DNA from: UBA6168 sp964442355
Lineage (GTDB): Bacteria > Bacteroidota > Bacteroidia > Chitinophagales > Saprospiraceae
Length of the DNA stretch: 64,000 nucleotides
Direction of reading: 5' to 3'
Assembly (NCBI GenBank): GCA_964442355.1
Contig: CAYTZS010000003.1
Coordinates: 1 to 64,000 of the forward strand
Shown: piece after piece, positions 54,501 through 62,596 of the stretch
Numbering within the stretch: the stretch's first letter is position 1
Layout: the number at the start of each line of letters is the position of its first letter
Notes under the pieces: model-generated
The model's input: only the letters and a program-made list of their open reading frames with translations
What the model was told of the DNA's origin: nothing
Databases searched by the model: none
Translations under genes and position numbers: made by a program

Positions 54501-54852
54501 TCCAACCGGGCGAGCCAGCGATGGCCATTTCCAGCCCTTTTTGGTCGGCCAGTTCGGTGGCAAACTTGAAAGCGTCCTTCCATTCTGGCGTCATGAACAC
54601 CAGCTTTTTCTCCACTACTTGCGGCGTGAAGAGGTTGGCATCGAAGTTCTGAAAGCCACCAATTCCAACCCGTTGCATCCATTCGAGGTCTTTTTGGATG
54701 CCGTTTTTGGTCACGTTGCCGTTCATCCAGTGCCACCAGACACGTGGGCGGGCTGCGTTGGGCGGGTTTTGGAAAGTAGTGAGCAAGTCGTTTTGCGCCA
54801 GCGAAAAAAGCGGCAGAAGTAACAGACAGGGCAGTATTTTGTAAAATTTCAT
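51559..54852 (-). CDS. GH106 alpha-L-rhamnosidase
   Basis: An exported glycoside hydrolase of about 1097 residues, signal peptide ILPCLLLLPLFSLAQ. The opening PRVWWHWMNGNVTKNGI with DLEWMQRVGIGGFQ is typical of GH106. Catalytic-barrel segments such as LILRFGYSLTGRQNHPASPEATGLEVD and MILDSYEAGHMTW follow, and a C-terminal galactose-binding-like beta sandwich ends the protein. It releases terminal alpha-L-rhamnose from plant glycans such as rhamnogalacturonans. It is the first gene of the minus-strand rhamnose locus, divergent from the AraC regulator. ATG 54852 gives the signal peptide. Confidence 0.9.
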   Translation of the reverse strand: MKFYKILPCLLLLPLFSLAQNDLLTTFQNPPNAARPRVWWHWMNGNVTKNGIQKDLEWMQRVGIGGFQNFDANLFTPQVVEKKLVFMTPEWKDAFKFATELADQKGLEMAIAGSPGWSVTGGPWVPTEDGMKKYVWTETRLTGGQAFNGKLPQPAVTTGKFQNVELPKTGMLGDAIPELPTYYHDALVVAYRLLPADKPLTELKPKLSSSGGNFSVSTLTDGDLNTTTFLPPQAVGEDMWVQYEFDAPQTFKAVSVSGANHTMMEDFNGGPLNRSIKVSDDGVNFRKIASLTGSINPLNTTAFPATTARYWRLCYETLPPNVNPWAAMFGGSSEPPKPDGVNVAEWMLYTADRIDQAEDKAGFTPWREDYPSYLAENADAIPMENVVDLTQRTKPDGSLDWNVPEGNWLILRFGYSLTGRQNHPASPEATGLEVDKLDPNAVRKYINAYLDMYQNATGGLMGNKGLTHMILDSYEAGHMTWTKAFPEEFAKRRGYDIKTWIPVLTGRIVKSREASEQFLWDFRKTIGEMIAENHYDVIGEELHKRGMKRYTESHEDRRIYLADGMDVKRYSDIPMAAMWTPGSLAEGGDEEVRSEADIRESASVAHIYGKPIVAAESMTSIGNAFSWHPEKLKRTADLEMVSGLNRFVIHTSVHQPLDDKMPGFSLGPFGQYFGRQESWAEQAKPWVDYLSRSCHLLQQGQFVADALVYYGENTNLTWRFKEKLPEITGYEYDFVNSSALMNVLKVENGKITTPGGGSYSVLVLDESARQMTLPVLKKLRDLVKAGAKVTGTKPEKSPSLADNPIEFNHVVNEIWGNKNVSNKSAVEVLKSQDVAEDVIIRNNKARILYVHRKAAEQDIYWLNSRSAEANSAEVSFRVSGKVPELWSAQTGKTSKVSWHIENGRIIVPLEFEPWDAFFIIFKDKTNETSHTLPKATETEISKMNGTWQVNFQEKRGAPKTALFEKLISWSEHYNDGIKYFSGTATYRNAFNIKELVSGSRYFLDLGDVKNIAEVSINGKPVGTVWKTPFKLEITEAVKKGTNQLEIKVTNLWVNRLIGDAQPDVKEKITFTTMPFYQGNEPLLPSGLLGPVRVVEQK

Positions 54853-54972
54853 GTGGCAAATAGTTTCCGCAAATTCACGATGATTTTGCAATTTCTAGTT
54901 TATCCAAATTGGGGCAATTCATGTACTTTTTGGTAAAATTGCAGCCCAAAAAAGGCCAAATCAGTCAACTCA
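54853..54972. promoter_or_regulatory. divergent promoter region of the rhamnose locus
   Basis: 120 bp between the GH106 gene and the AraC regulator. GCAATT occurs at 54888-54893 and 54914-54919, and its complement AATTGC at 54937-54942, giving a spaced inverted pair that could bind the regulator. No clear -7 box was found. Confidence 0.35.
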
Positions 54973-55860
54973 ATGGAAACTTTCCGGAAATACTTCTCCG
55001 ATGCCCAGCTAAACGACCTCGAATTGGCTGGGCCAAACTGGGGTGTCAACGTCCACACGGTAGGGCACAGCACGCACCCTCCAGACCGTGTTTACCCTGA
55101 CCCGGAGCATCCCTCTACCCATGTTTTCCAGTGGGAAAAAGGTAGGCGCCTGCAAGAGTTCCAAATCGTGTACGTGGCCAAGGGCCAGGGCGTTTACGAG
55201 GGCGAAGGTACTGGCTCCGCCAATGTTGAGGCAGGCACCATCATGCTGCTTTTCCCTGGCGTTTGGCACCGTTACAAACCTTTGCAGGAGACTGGCTGGG
55301 AAGAGTTTTGGGTCGGCTTCGAAGGCCATTTTGCGGAGTACCTGATGCGGCAGGAGTGCTTCGACCCACAGAAACCGCTCATTGCCATCGGCTTCAACAC
55401 TGAGTTTTTGGACATCTTTCGGCGGCTGATTGACGTGGTGAAATACGAGGGCGTGGCATTCCGCCAGATTTCTTCTTGCCTCGTCATCCAGCTGCTGGGG
55501 CTGGTGTATTCCTCCGCATTACTGAAAAACCATACCCGGCTTCGGCAGGAGCAAATCGTGCAGACTGTCCGCTTTGGCATCCATGAAAACTGGGAACAAA
55601 CACTTGATTTTCAAGGAATTGCAACTGAGTTGAACGTCAGCTACGAGTGGCTTCGCAAGGCTTTCAAGGCTGTGACGGGCACCTCGCCGGGGCAGTATCT
55701 GCTCAACCTGAAAATCGAAAAGGCCGGGCAGATGCTGAGGGAAACTTCCTTCACCATCGCCCAAATCGCCGCTAAGTCGGGGTTTGAATCGGAGTTCTAT
55801 TTTTCGAGGATTTTCAAAAATAAAACAGGGCAGGCGCCGAGTGTCTGGAGGCGTAACTAG
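54973..55860 (+). CDS. AraC-family regulator of the rhamnose locus
   Basis: A 295-residue regulator. The N-terminal cupin-like ligand domain (about 40-135) contains FQIVYVAKGQGVYEGEG, GTIMLLFPGVWHRYKP and WEEFWVGFEGHFAEYLM. The C-terminal AraC DNA-binding domain (about 195-292) has LDFQGIATELNVSYEWLRKA and the signature FTIAQIAAKSGFESEFYFSR. It is transcribed away from the GH106-headed operon over a 120-bp gap, so it is the probable rhamnose-responsive activator. It is not an orthologue that can be named RhaR or RhaS. Confidence 0.9.
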   Translation: METFRKYFSDAQLNDLELAGPNWGVNVHTVGHSTHPPDRVYPDPEHPSTHVFQWEKGRRLQEFQIVYVAKGQGVYEGEGTGSANVEAGTIMLLFPGVWHRYKPLQETGWEEFWVGFEGHFAEYLMRQECFDPQKPLIAIGFNTEFLDIFRRLIDVVKYEGVAFRQISSCLVIQLLGLVYSSALLKNHTRLRQEQIVQTVRFGIHENWEQTLDFQGIATELNVSYEWLRKAFKAVTGTSPGQYLLNLKIEKAGQMLRETSFTIAQIAAKSGFESEFYFSRIFKNKTGQAPSVWRRN

Positions 55861-56006
55861 TTGAATTTGCTTCAAACGCTCACCAATCGTCAATAATTCA
55901 AAGCCGATTTCAAACTTCATTTCGGGTTTGAGTGAGGTACTGTCGAAGTCCTCAGCGACAACCTGCACTCTGAGGAAGACTTCGGCGAAACATTCAACCA
56001 AACGCT

Positions 56007-56504
56007 TCAAAAGCCAATTTTTCCTTCCTTATCCACATACTGCCAAGCATCGCTCTCCCACATGCTGTGCTCGCCATCTTTGACGGTTTTGCACTGGTTG
56101 CTGACCTTGGCTTTACCGTTTTCAAACGGATAGGCGCAATCGAACTGCGGCTCGATGACGATGGCGTAGGTCTTGGCGTCGGCATAGCCGATTTTGCCGT
56201 TTTTCACTACCCGAATCAGCCCTTCAGCTTCGTAATCGGGGCCATTGTCGTAAATGAAGACTTCATAGAGCGCCGTTTTTTGGCCGTCCATGATGACCCA
56301 TTTGCCGTCGGCGGATTGCTCCATGGTGAGTGGCGTAGTGGTAGCAGGAGTAGCTGGGGCGGCGATAGTAGGCTCCTCAGTTGCTTTCTCTCTGGGGGCT
56401 TGATTGCAAGCAGCACCAGCCAATAAAAAACCGGCGAGCAGCATCAACAGGAATTGATTTTTGATAGAACTTAAACGTGGTAGGATGTAGGAATGAATTT
56501 TCAT
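56007..56504 (-). CDS. WG-repeat lipoprotein
   Basis: A predicted lipoprotein of about 165 residues. The signal sequence LLMLLAGFLLAGAAC ends in a lipobox, followed by a Pro/Thr/Ala-rich linker. The C-terminal half has WG-type repeat features: EAEGLIRVVKNGKIGYADAK, IEPQFDCAYPFENGKAKVS and WQYVDKEGKIGF. WG repeats form small beta modules of unknown role, often at the cell surface. The frame extends to 56633, but the ATG at 56504 begins a usable signal. It lies 133 bp after the beta/gamma-crystallin-like gene in the same direction. Confidence 0.75.
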   Translation of the reverse strand: MKIHSYILPRLSSIKNQFLLMLLAGFLLAGAACNQAPREKATEEPTIAAPATPATTTPLTMEQSADGKWVIMDGQKTALYEVFIYDNGPDYEAEGLIRVVKNGKIGYADAKTYAIVIEPQFDCAYPFENGKAKVSNQCKTVKDGEHSMWESDAWQYVDKEGKIGF

Positions 56505-56637
56505 GTTGATTAAATTTTTGCGAAATATAGCATCAATAATAACACCTTCGGCAGAAGCGAGAAAAAAGCGGCGACACCCTCCAAAAAGATGCCGCCGCTT
56601 CCCTAAAAAATTTTCATTTATTTTAATTTCCAATTTC

Positions 56638-58026
56638 TCAATTGGAGCCAGGCTTGCTCACCATGAGCATTTTCACCACAACGCCCTGCTCACTGGTGAT
56701 TTTTATAAAATATTCCCCACTGCTGAGGTTTTGCTCCGCAAAATCTAGCTGAAGCAAGTGGGCCCCCGCCTCGATTTTTTGCCCAAAAACTATCCTGCCC
56801 AATCGGTCGTACACCGTGAGCATGGCATCGCTGTTTTCATCGAAGCCGTGCAGGTCAACGGTCAATTTTCCACTCGTCGGGTTAGGGTAAAGCTCGACAT
56901 GTAGCTCCTCGGCCACCTCGAAATCATTGCCACCAATCGGAGCAGAGATGTTCTGTGCACAGCCGACACAAGGGCCAGCCCAATCGCCATGACCGATATG
57001 AGCAGGCACGGCATTTTTGTTGACGCAAAGCGTGTTGCGGTTGCCATCCTCGTCCACGTGGCAGATGGTCAACTTGTTGTTGGCGCATTTCCAAGCAGCA
57101 GCGTACTGAGCATAAGGCAACGACTGGCTGCAATCAGCGATACCATCGTTGTTGTTGTCCACGGAGTCATCGCCGCCGGGGCATACATCAATACAATCAG
57201 CCACGCCGTCACAATCAGCGTCCGATTCAGTGACACCGCATCCACAGATACCCGGTTCGATTTTGCTCGGGTCTTCCGGACATCCATCGTTGCAATCTGG
57301 TGTTTCGTCGCCGTCGGTATCGGTATCAGCTACGCCGCAGCCGCAGATACCCGGCTCAATCTTGTTTGGATCGTTGGGGCATCCATCGACTATTAAAGAA
57401 CTGGTCGTATTACTGCCGATACCCAAAGATGCGGCGGAAACACCGGGGCCGTAGGTAACGCTTCCTCCTTGGAAATCAGCCACCCAAATCCTCACGGAAA
57501 CATTACTACCAACTTTAAGCGAACCTGCCCAGTCATTGGGCATACCTGCAAGGACTGGGGAAATGTAAGAACCCGCAGGCACCGTGACACAACCGCCGAT
57601 GAAATTTGGATTGTCGAAAAACGAGACTTCGTCCGGGCCTGGCACGCAGTTTTTGTTCATCACCCAAAGGGAGTTGACGTTGTTGTTGGAAGTTGACCCA
57701 CCACAGTTTTGGCCCTGTGGCCAGAAGTCATTGGAGAAGTCGGCATCGGTGGCATTATAAGCCCTGAACCCGTTGGAGTACCCTCCGCCAAAGTCCACGC
57801 AACTGTGCAAAACGGCTACGACATCTGAACCGACCTTTATGCTGGAAGCGGTATTGTTCGGGAAGCCCAACGATGAAATGTTCGGGTAGGTACCGACCGT
57901 CACGGTGACGGATTGGCCACCAAAATTGGCGTCGGCATAAAGGATGATTTCATTTGGAGCTTGGGCATGCATCAACTGCCAACATAATAGGCAGAATAAT
58001 ATGAGGGGTGAGAAGAGTTTTTTCAT
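56638..58026 (-). CDS. beta/gamma-crystallin-like T9SS-exported protein
   Basis: A 462-residue secreted protein. After a signal peptide (1-21, ending LMHAQ) come two beta/gamma-crystallin-type modules: EIILYADANFGGQSVTVTVG ... ASSIKVGSDVVAVLH, and EVSFFDNPNFIGGCVTVPAG ... GSLKVGSNVSVRI. Then comes a Cys/Asp-rich block of thrombospondin-type-3-like calcium repeats (IEPGICGCGV twice, DTDGDETPDCNDGCPEDP, DADCDGVADCIDVCPGGDD), a small Cys-His segment, and a type IX sorting tail from about 380 (VELYPNPTSGKLTVDL ... LSSGEYFIKI). Both module types bind calcium in known proteins, so a calcium-stabilised surface protein is likely. Confidence 0.85.
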   Translation of the reverse strand: MKKLFSPLILFCLLCWQLMHAQAPNEIILYADANFGGQSVTVTVGTYPNISSLGFPNNTASSIKVGSDVVAVLHSCVDFGGGYSNGFRAYNATDADFSNDFWPQGQNCGGSTSNNNVNSLWVMNKNCVPGPDEVSFFDNPNFIGGCVTVPAGSYISPVLAGMPNDWAGSLKVGSNVSVRIWVADFQGGSVTYGPGVSAASLGIGSNTTSSLIVDGCPNDPNKIEPGICGCGVADTDTDGDETPDCNDGCPEDPSKIEPGICGCGVTESDADCDGVADCIDVCPGGDDSVDNNNDGIADCSQSLPYAQYAAAWKCANNKLTICHVDEDGNRNTLCVNKNAVPAHIGHGDWAGPCVGCAQNISAPIGGNDFEVAEELHVELYPNPTSGKLTVDLHGFDENSDAMLTVYDRLGRIVFGQKIEAGAHLLQLDFAEQNLSSGEYFIKITSEQGVVVKMLMVSKPGSN

Positions 58027-58124
58027 TGGAAAATGTTTTGAAAAGATGAGTAGGCAATAATTTTAAAAGGATTCGAAGCGTCCCAGCGGTGACGCCTCGA
58101 AGTGGCGGGGATTATGTTGGTTCC

Positions 58125-58952
58125 TTAATCCGTCTTCTCCACCAACTCCCACAGCTCCTGCCCTATGATTTCACGCAGCGCCACCTGCTTGCTGCGGAAA
58201 GCGGCATAATCATCTTTTGGGAATACTTTTTTGAATTCATCGGCGGTGGTCACTTTGCCGCTCGAATAGGCCAAGGCGTCGTCCAAATTCTTGAAGTAAA
58301 AGGTCACCAGAAAGTCGTAGTCGCCATCAGCGTTGGTGGCAATCGCACGTTTCAGCACGTTCCAGCTCTTGAATTTACCGTTTTTAATGGCCTCCTCCAT
58401 CACCGGCTTTACCGATTCCAAGGTTTTCTCATAGGCATCCTTGTTGGCGTCAGAGACCCTGATTTTCGACCTCAGAACATAGTCGCCAACTACCGTAGTA
58501 TTTGTCGTATTGCCTACCCCGAACCTTGGATCGAAAACATCACGTGCAACAACGGTTCTAACGTTGTTCAATATTCCGATGGAAGAGGAGATTTCCTTGG
58601 CCGTTAATCCTTTAATAGGTTCGTCCCAAGCTGTCATATCTCTCCGGGACTGCATTTCCTTTCCACTAGGGAACAACTCAAGGATGGCATAATCAAAGTC
58701 AAAACTTCCCTTGATGGGGTACACCCTTCTGTACAATCCCCAAAAATTAATGGCCTTTGCCTCCTTCCTACCATCGTTCAGCTTTTTAAGAATCTTGTTG
58801 ACATTCAGGTAATTCTCGTTCATGCCGGGCGTGACCTTGATGTAGGTGGCCTCCAGGTAATCGGAACTGGAACTTTGGGCATGCGATGTGATTGTGATTG
58901 AAATTGTGGCAATTAGAATTGCGACAAACAAGAGACATTTACTCCTTTTCAT
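58125..58952 (-). CDS. secreted protein with two tandem ABM-like halves
   Basis: A 275-residue protein with a signal peptide (ending TITSHAQ). Two similar halves can be aligned: YLEATYIKVTPGMNENYLNV (about 32-51) with YVLRSKIRVSDANKDAYEKT (about 158-177), each followed by a helix and then FDFDYAILELFPS or GDYDFLVTFYFKN strands. This is the layout of a dimeric alpha/beta barrel (ABM/NIPSNAP-like) fused in one chain. No catalytic residue is evident and I do not know the function. It is a single gene between the crystallin-like protein and the cytochrome-like lipoprotein genes. Confidence 0.65.
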   Translation of the reverse strand: MKRSKCLLFVAILIATISITITSHAQSSSSDYLEATYIKVTPGMNENYLNVNKILKKLNDGRKEAKAINFWGLYRRVYPIKGSFDFDYAILELFPSGKEMQSRRDMTAWDEPIKGLTAKEISSSIGILNNVRTVVARDVFDPRFGVGNTTNTTVVGDYVLRSKIRVSDANKDAYEKTLESVKPVMEEAIKNGKFKSWNVLKRAIATNADGDYDFLVTFYFKNLDDALAYSSGKVTTADEFKKVFPKDDYAAFRSKQVALREIIGQELWELVEKTD

Positions 58953-59050
58953 CTTTATCGATTGAAATGTTATTGCCTACTCTGGACGGTTTTCGGCTTC
59001 CCCGATTTGGATGTTTTGAAGTGCGGAGATTGATTAGAAAATGCGTTCGC

Positions 59051-59425
59051 TTAACTCTTCGGATACCCGTTCTCTACCCAGCAGTTGATGATATCTTGTT
59101 CGGCGGCAGTGAGTACCGTTGGCTTGCCTTCAGGGATGAAGTTGGGAGCAGGCGGCATGTCTTTTAATTCGAGCACCCGTTCCGCAAACTTGCCGTTGTT
59201 CAGGTTGTCAAGCATGCCTTCGTAGGTGGTGTAGTCCTTGGAACCTTCAGGGACCCAAGCCGATGCAGTGCTCCCGCTGTGGCAGCCACTGTAAGCACAG
59301 CTATTGTCAATAATGGATTTGACTTCGTCGGAGTAAGTAGTTTTGCAGGAATCATCTTCTTTGTTGCAGGCGAATACTGCCATTGCGAACAATGGAAAGA
59401 GAAGGAAAAATGAAGGCTTCTTCAT
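59051..59425 (-). CDS. cytochrome c-like lipoprotein
   Basis: A 124-residue lipoprotein with lipobox VFAC (Cys20). The short domain resembles the haem-c-like domains of Bacteroidota and Planctomycetes: SIIDNSCAYSGCHSG supplies a Cys-x4-Cys-His site instead of the usual CxxCH, and LELKDMPPAP gives the likely Met ligand with TAAEQDIINCWVENGYP at the end. If haem is bound it acts in periplasmic electron transfer. The spaced Cys pair leaves some doubt about covalent attachment. Confidence 0.8.
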   Translation of the reverse strand: MKKPSFFLLFPLFAMAVFACNKEDDSCKTTYSDEVKSIIDNSCAYSGCHSGSTASAWVPEGSKDYTTYEGMLDNLNNGKFAERVLELKDMPPAPNFIPEGKPTVLTAAEQDIINCWVENGYPKS

Positions 59426-59783
59426 GATTGAAAATTATTTTAGTTTGTGAAAGGTGAATGGTTGATAGGCGCCTATTCAAATTTCTGGCTCATGTCGTCT
59501 TACCTTTTAAACAGGGGTTTGTGGCGGAACGCCCCCAACCCCCCTTCGCTTTCACGCTAACACTTCATGAACCAACTTTTTATAATCAAACCTTTGAAAA
59601 AGGATGTCTGGATAATTGCCATAAAAACTATCTTTATCCCTAACAATTGGTTGATTCTTTGACAAATATCCCTTACCCTGTTTTTGAAATCTTGCCGATT
59701 GTCCCAATCACGTATCTTGTTGACCGAAGCCCGGCTACTGTTGACCGAAGCTATTTTCACTAACCAAAATGTGCCTGTACAGC

Positions 59784-61676
59784 ATGAGAAAATTGATTTG
59801 CTGCCTATTCTTCCTTGCTCCACTTACCTACATTTTTTGCCAAAATAGCCCTTTCGACAGCTTGGAACAGCGCCTCGCTGCCGAGAAAACCGATGCCAAA
59901 CGGCTTGAAATCCTGAGCCAGTTGACCGAAATGGCCTACGGGATGGACTTTGCGAAGGCACTTGGCTACGCCAAAAAAGGGGTGGCCCTTTCAACGAAAT
60001 CCAACGACAAGGAGTGGTTGCCAAAGTTTGAGGAAATGCAGGGCCGGATGCACGCCAACCTCGGCCAATTGGACTCCGCCAGCCTGTTTTTCGATAAAGC
60101 GATGAAGGGCTACGAGGCCGTTGGCAACCAAAAGGGAAAGGCCACGACCCTCTTCAAAATCGCTTGGGTACACGACCGGAAGGGGCAGTACGAACCCGCC
60201 ATGAAGGCCAATTTGGACGCCCTTCGCATCATGGAAGGGCTTGGCGACCAAAAGGGCATTGCCAGCGCACTTGGAAGGGTATCAGATATATTGTACAGGC
60301 AAGGCAAAGCCAAAGAAGCACTGGACTACGCCAAGCAAGGCATTGCCATTTGCGAAAAAAACGGGTTCAAGCAGGAAGAAACCGCTGTGTTGCAAAGTGC
60401 TGCCTATGCCTGCATGGCCTTAGAAGATTATGAGCAGGCGCTGACCTACTGCAACCAATCGCTCGAACTGGCTCGCAGCCTCAACATGGGGCAGTCCATC
60501 ATTGCCGACAATTACAATGCCCGTGGCAATGTGTTTAAAAGGCTGGGCAGGTACAAGGAGGCAGTGTCCGATTACAAGGCTTGCCTCGACCATTCTGAAA
60601 AGGCCAACTATTCCGGCGGAACCTACGCTGCCACTGCCAACCTGGGCGAGGTGAACCTACTCATGGGGAACTATGCGACTGCGTTGCCCTACCAATTGAA
60701 GACTATCCAGATTCAAGAGGAAAGCGGCGACATTAACAATTTGGTGGAGAACTACGTGCATACCAGCAATATTTACGAGCAACTCAGCGACTATAAATCC
60801 GCCCTTTTGTACCAACGGAAAGCCCTCAAAATGCGGGACAGCACTGCCTCCATCCAAAGCGACGCCGCCATTTCGGAACTCCGCACCCAATACGAGACGG
60901 AGCAGAAAGAGGCCACCATTGCTGCACAAACAACGAAGCTGAGCCAGCAACGCACCGTGCAGTGGCTTTCCATTGGCATCGCTGCGTTGCTGGGGTTGTT
61001 TGCTTTTTCTTTTTATAAAAACGCCGCCGCCCGCAAAAAGGCCAATGAACTGCTGACCGCAAAAAACGCCGAAAACGAACTGCTGCTCAAGGAAATCCAC
61101 CACCGGGTGAAGAACAACCTCGAAGTGGTGTCCAGCCTGCTGGCGCTACAATCGGCGCAGGTGGACGACCCCAATGTGAAGGACGCCATGCAGGAGGGGC
61201 AGAACCGGGTGCAGTCCATCGGCATCGTACACCAGAAGCTGTACCAAGGCGAGAACCTCGCCGCCGTGGAGATGAAGGACTACTTCCTCAACCTCAGTGA
61301 CAGCATCCTCGACTCTTTCGGTGCCGACGACCGGGTGACCATCGAATGCGCCATGAACCAATTGGAACTCGATATTGACACAGCGGTACCGCTCGGCCTC
61401 ATAGTGAACGAGCTGCTCACCAATGCCCTGAAATATGCCTTCCCCGATGGTCGAAAGGGGCGCATTGAAATCAAATTAGAAAAAAAGGACGAAGGCACGC
61501 TGCGCCTCCGAATCGCCGACGATGGGGTTGGTAAGTCAGGCGGGGCAGCACATGGCACAGGGTTCGGCGGGCAATTGGTCTCGCTGCTCACCCGGCAACT
61601 CGGCGGCGAATTAAGGGAAGAGGTCAAAGGAGGCACGGTTGTGCATCTTGATTTTAAGGTGAAAAAGGCAGCGTAA
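59784..61676 (+). CDS. TPR-containing sensor histidine kinase (HisKA_2/LytS-like)
   Basis: A sensor kinase of about 630 residues. It has a signal peptide (LICCLFFLAPLTYIFC), a periplasmic row of TPR units (about 40-375, such as KEALDYAKQGIAICEKNG and YEQALTYCNQSLELARSL), one membrane segment (LSIGIAALLGLFAFSFY, about 400-417), and a cytoplasmic kinase. The H-box is KEIHHRVKNNLEVV with His439, followed by a HATPase with VNELLTNALKYAF and ADDGVGKSGG. Its TAA is followed at once by the ATG of the LytTR regulator gene. An in-frame ATG 5 codons upstream (59769) is possible. The signal is unknown. Confidence 0.9.
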   Translation: MRKLICCLFFLAPLTYIFCQNSPFDSLEQRLAAEKTDAKRLEILSQLTEMAYGMDFAKALGYAKKGVALSTKSNDKEWLPKFEEMQGRMHANLGQLDSASLFFDKAMKGYEAVGNQKGKATTLFKIAWVHDRKGQYEPAMKANLDALRIMEGLGDQKGIASALGRVSDILYRQGKAKEALDYAKQGIAICEKNGFKQEETAVLQSAAYACMALEDYEQALTYCNQSLELARSLNMGQSIIADNYNARGNVFKRLGRYKEAVSDYKACLDHSEKANYSGGTYAATANLGEVNLLMGNYATALPYQLKTIQIQEESGDINNLVENYVHTSNIYEQLSDYKSALLYQRKALKMRDSTASIQSDAAISELRTQYETEQKEATIAAQTTKLSQQRTVQWLSIGIAALLGLFAFSFYKNAAARKKANELLTAKNAENELLLKEIHHRVKNNLEVVSSLLALQSAQVDDPNVKDAMQEGQNRVQSIGIVHQKLYQGENLAAVEMKDYFLNLSDSILDSFGADDRVTIECAMNQLELDIDTAVPLGLIVNELLTNALKYAFPDGRKGRIEIKLEKKDEGTLRLRIADDGVGKSGGAAHGTGFGGQLVSLLTRQLGGELREEVKGGTVVHLDFKVKKAA

Positions 61677-62423
61677 ATGGAAAGCAAACTGAAAATCCTC
61701 ATCGTAGAAGACGAAATGCTCATCGGGGCAAAAATCTCCCTGTTCCTCACCGAACTGGGCTACGAAGTGACCGCCATCCTCCCCCGTGCCGAGGAGGCCC
61801 TGTTGCACGTGCAGGATAACTTGCCCGACATTGCCCTCCTCGATGTGCGGCTCAAAGGTGAAATGGACGGCATCAGCTTGGCGGAGTCCCTGCAAAAACA
61901 GCACAAGCTGCCCATCATCTTCCTCACCGCCAATTCCGACGATGCCACTTTCAACCGGGCCAAAGCAACCAAGCCGTTCGCTTTCCTAGCCAAGCCGTTC
62001 CGTAAAACTGAACTGCAACGAGCCATCGAGCTGACCATCAGCCGCATGGAATCCGAGGCCAACCAAGAAATACCTAGCCCAAAAAATGAGGAAGAAAATA
62101 CATACCTACTCGACGACCGCATTTTCGTGCGCTTTAAGGACCGGATGGTAAAAATCGTTTTCGATGCTATCCTTTACGTCGAGGCCGACCGCAACTACTG
62201 CCGCATCTTTACCCAAAACAAAGAATACCTGCTGACGATGCCGATGAAGGCACTGGAGGACAAGCTCCCGACCGCCCAGTTCCAGCGAATCCACCGTTCT
62301 CATATCGTCAACCTCGCCCATGTGGATGAAGTTGCCGAAGGGCATGTCATTATTGGTGCGAAGCACCTGCCGCTCAGTCAGTCGCTGCGGGAGGAGTTTT
62401 TGAAGCGGTTCAAAACGGTTTGA
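61677..62423 (+). CDS. LytTR-family response regulator
   Basis: A 248-residue regulator. The receiver domain (1-125) has the acidic pocket VEDE (10-13), phospho-acceptor Asp56 in LLDVRLKG and Lys106 in LAKPF. The LytTR DNA-binding domain (about 148-246) has YVEADRNYCRIFTQNKEYL and FQRIHRSHIVNLAHVDEV. It follows its kinase gene with zero spacing, so the two are co-translated. LytTR regulators bind paired direct repeats, but no target could be located here. Confidence 0.93.
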   Translation: MESKLKILIVEDEMLIGAKISLFLTELGYEVTAILPRAEEALLHVQDNLPDIALLDVRLKGEMDGISLAESLQKQHKLPIIFLTANSDDATFNRAKATKPFAFLAKPFRKTELQRAIELTISRMESEANQEIPSPKNEEENTYLLDDRIFVRFKDRMVKIVFDAILYVEADRNYCRIFTQNKEYLLTMPMKALEDKLPTAQFQRIHRSHIVNLAHVDEVAEGHVIIGAKHLPLSQSLREEFLKRFKTV

Positions 62424-62596
62424 GGAAATGCGAAATGGCTTATGTGTGAGGCCCAATGGTCTGCAATATCAACATTTCTGAATCTAAGACGCTAGTGAAG
62501 AATCAATCTTCGAGCCGTGTTGAACGCATTGATTTAACGTGAGGTTTATGAAATTTAGACAAGTAATGCAGCATTACGACTGTAATTACATGTTTC

